A stretch of DNA of 64,000 nucleotides from Streptomyces sp. NBC_01314 (GTDB lineage Bacteria > Actinomycetota > Actinomycetes > Streptomycetales > Streptomycetaceae), in the NCBI RefSeq assembly GCF_041435215.1, contig NZ_CP108394.1, forward strand, positions 3,596,001 to 3,660,000, written 5' to 3'. Position numbers and translations under genes: made by a program. Numbering within the stretch: the first letter of the stretch is position 1; every line of letters begins with the position of its first letter. The notes under the pieces were generated by a model. That model saw only the letters and a program-made list of their open reading frames with translations. It ran no database searches and had not been told where the DNA came from. Positions 62,226 through 64,000 of the stretch are shown here, in pieces.

Positions 62226-62945
62226 GTGGGAACGAGACGGGCTTCCAAGAACGGTTCCGGGGACAGCGGCGCCGGCGCCTCCGGCGGCAAGGACGCGGGC
62301 CGGCGCGTCGGACGCCGGGCGCTGCTCATCGGCACGGCCGCGGCCGCCGTCGGTACGGCCGTCGTGGCCAAGGACGAGCTGAAGCGCGCGTGGTGGCGGG
62401 TGCCCGGTGTCACGAAGCCGCGCAAGGAGGGCGAGGTCGACTACACGGGCGCGAAGTGGGTCTCGGCGTCGGACGCGAACTGGCGAATGGCGGACCGGCC
62501 GGACGACTTCGGCATAGACATGGTGATCATCCATGTCACGCAGGGCAGTTTCGACAGCGCCGTGAAGGTCTTCCAGGACCCGGAGCACGGCGCGGCAGCG
62601 CACTACATCGTCCGCAAGGACGGCCACGTCACACAGATGATCCGCGAGCTGGACGTGGCGTACCACGCGGGCAACCGCGACTACAACGAGCGCAGTGTCG
62701 GCATCGAGCACGAGGGCTTCGTCGAGCGCCCCGAGGACTTCACCGCCGAGATGTACGAGGCCTCCGCGCGGCTGACGGCCCGTATCTGCGCGCGGTACGA
62801 CATCCCCCTCGACCGCGAGCACATCCTCGGCCACGTCGAGGTCCCGGGGACGGACCACACCGACCCCGGCGAGGACTGGGACTGGGACCGCTACATGAAG
62901 CTGGTGCGCGCGGCGGCCGCCGCCCGGACGTCGACGCCCGCCTGA
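62226..62945 (+). CDS. N-acetylmuramoyl-L-alanine amidase (PGRP type)
   Basis: This 239-residue peptidoglycan amidase has a Tat-like twin-Arg signal (RRVGRRALLIGTAAAAVGTA) and then an amidase_2 domain at about residues 85-230. Zn ligands are in MVIIHVTQGS and HVEVPGTDHTDPGEDW. HYIVRKDGHVTQMIRE and AYHAGNRDYNERSVGIEHEG complete the fold. The GTG at 62226 is the only start compatible with the export signal, although its ribosome site is weak. It acts outside on cell-wall peptidoglycan. It is divergent from mnmA. Confidence 0.85.
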   Translation: MGTRRASKNGSGDSGAGASGGKDAGRRVGRRALLIGTAAAAVGTAVVAKDELKRAWWRVPGVTKPRKEGEVDYTGAKWVSASDANWRMADRPDDFGIDMVIIHVTQGSFDSAVKVFQDPEHGAAAHYIVRKDGHVTQMIRELDVAYHAGNRDYNERSVGIEHEGFVERPEDFTAEMYEASARLTARICARYDIPLDREHILGHVEVPGTDHTDPGEDWDWDRYMKLVRAAAAARTSTPA

Positions 62946-63062
62946 ACCGGACATCCGCGCACGGCCGGTTCCGGTGACCGAGAGCCGTCGCGCCGACGGG
63001 CGGGGACAGCCGGGTCACAGGGGTGCGAAGGGGCCGGGACAGCGTCGGCACAGATCAGTGGC

Positions 63063-63082
63063 GATGTGGCGCGCATCACATC
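63063..63082 (+). promoter_or_regulatory. CRP-like inverted repeat before the oxidase gene
   Basis: GATGTG-GCGCGCAT-CACATC contains TGTGG-N6-TCACA, close to the CRP-family consensus TGTGA-N6-TCACA. It lies 200 bases upstream of the multicopper oxidase start, in a 338-base gap with no other recognisable gene. Confidence 0.45.
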
Positions 63083-63283
63083 CGCACGGCACGGCCGACG
63101 CTTCCCGCCCTGCGGCCGTCCGATACGTCCCTCGCCCCGGACTCCACCTGCGGCGGCCTCAACTCAGCGTTGCTTCAGGAGAGTTGGGCGAGCGAGACGC
63201 TCACGGCGGTCTCACAGCCCGCTCGGTCGGCTCCTAACTTCACCCCAGTACTTACACAGCCCTCAGGTCAAACATCCCGGCTC

Positions 63284-64000
63284 ATGACGAACAACACGGA
63301 GCCGACCTCCGGCACGGGCAGGCACCCCAAGAGCGAGCACCGCAAGGGCAGGGGGCTGCACCGCCGCAAGTTCCTCGGCGGCATGGCGGGGGCCGGGCTG
63401 GCGGCCGTCGCGGTGGCCGGTACGGCCTTCTCCCTGCTGACCGACGCGAAGGGCAACAAGGCGGGCGCCGCGACCAACACCGCCTCGCTGAACGTCCCGG
63501 ACCTCCTGGAGGGCACCACCTCCGACGGCACGACCACGTTCACGCTGACCGCCCAGACCGGCACCCACGAGATCCTCAGCGGTGTCAGCAGCGACACCGC
63601 CGGCTACAACGGGTCGTACCTCGGCCCCACCATGAAGTGGACCACCGGCTCCACGGTCCTGCTGAACATCACCAACGACCTCGACGCCGACACCAGCGTC
63701 CACTTCCACGGCGCGCACATCCCGCCCGACATGGACGGCGGCCCGCAGAACGCCTTCGCCGCCGGGGAGACCTGGTCCCCCACCTTCGAGATCCTCGACG
63801 AGGCCAAGACGCTCTGGTACCACCCGCACGCGCTCGGCACCACGGCCGAACAGGTCGTGCACGGTCTGGCCGGTCTGATCATCGTGGAGGACGAGACCGA
63901 CGCGTCCGCCGCGCTGCCGAGCGAGTACGGCGTCGACGACATCCCGATCGTCCTGCAGTGCCTGGCCACCGACGCCGCGGGCGACATCAAGTACGACCTG
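63284..64000 (+). CDS. Multicopper oxidase (N-terminal part)
   Basis: This chain is open for 239 codons to the window edge. The Tat signal is LHRRKFLGGMAGAGLAAVAVAG. The first cupredoxin domain ends in the type 2/3 copper ligands SVHFHGAHIPPDMDGGPQN and TLWYHPHALG. The remaining domains and type 1 site lie outside. Laccase-like extracellular oxidase; the metal substrate (phenols, Cu or Mn) is not predictable. Confidence 0.88.
   Translation, partial: MTNNTEPTSGTGRHPKSEHRKGRGLHRRKFLGGMAGAGLAAVAVAGTAFSLLTDAKGNKAGAATNTASLNVPDLLEGTTSDGTTTFTLTAQTGTHEILSGVSSDTAGYNGSYLGPTMKWTTGSTVLLNITNDLDADTSVHFHGAHIPPDMDGGPQNAFAAGETWSPTFEILDEAKTLWYHPHALGTTAEQVVHGLAGLIIVEDETDASAALPSEYGVDDIPIVLQCLATDAAGDIKYDL

Overview
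The window comes from a high-GC actinobacterium, almost certainly a Streptomyces. Codon third positions are strongly G/C, GTG and TTG starts are common, and the gene content fits: a Streptomyces griseus-type trypsin, two giant LuxR (LAL) regulators, a secreted serine/threonine kinase, GGDEF/EAL proteins of the CdgF and RmdB type, and the actinobacterial order gatC-gatA-small membrane gene-gatB. From memory the gene order is broadly collinear with the SCO5490-SCO5530 part of the S. coelicolor core. No tRNA, rRNA, insertion sequence or CRISPR array was seen.

Layout. 0-4.6 kb: a partial phosphotransferase, a secreted trypsin, a Gly-rich membrane protein, a block of tandem repeats and a lipoprotein. 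4.7-9.4 kb: branched-chain amino acid genes cimA, ilvE and leuB on the minus strand, with a decayed PD40-type gene between cimA and ilvE. 9.5-11.4 kb: a Tat-type purple acid phosphatase-like lipoprotein and a 43-residue protein. 11.7-15.8 kb: proline catabolism (pruA, putB) with a divergent PucR-type regulator. 15.9-21.2 kb: a four-gene ABC importer with both permeases fused in one chain and a Zur-box-like site at its promoter. 21.4-28.3 kb: a membrane kinase, a TetR/MFS pair and a LAL regulator. 28.4-34.1 kb: serA, ilvC, ilvN and ilvB, preceded by an attenuator with a short leader peptide. 34.1-41.2 kb: a CdgF-type c-di-GMP protein with a decayed EAL domain, a 2-hydroxyacid dehydrogenase, an aldo/keto reductase and a lipoprotein sugar dehydrogenase. 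41.3-48.6 kb: a second LAL regulator, small conserved proteins, a GNAT acetyltransferase and an MMPL exporter. 48.8-52.3 kb: gatB-x-gatA-gatC. 52.7-62.2 kb: an RmdB-type GGDEF/EAL protein, ligA, a short MetE-like protein, an SDR, a LOG protein, a methyltransferase and mnmA. 62.2-64 kb: a PGRP-type amidase and the start of a multicopper oxidase.

How the genes fit together. Most of the window is housekeeping. CimA, IlvBN, IlvC, IlvE and LeuB supply Ile, Val and Leu. SerA feeds serine. PutB and PruA convert proline to glutamate. GatCAB makes Gln-tRNA and Asn-tRNA by transamidation. MnmA thiolates tRNA wobble uridine. The parts most worth a second look are the Zur-box-linked importer with its fused permease, the His-rich and apparently phosphodiesterase-dead CdgF-like protein with a possible small coupled ORF, the leader regions before ilvB and cimA, the perfect palindrome between putB and its regulator, the hairpin repeat family, and the frameshifted PD40 fragment.
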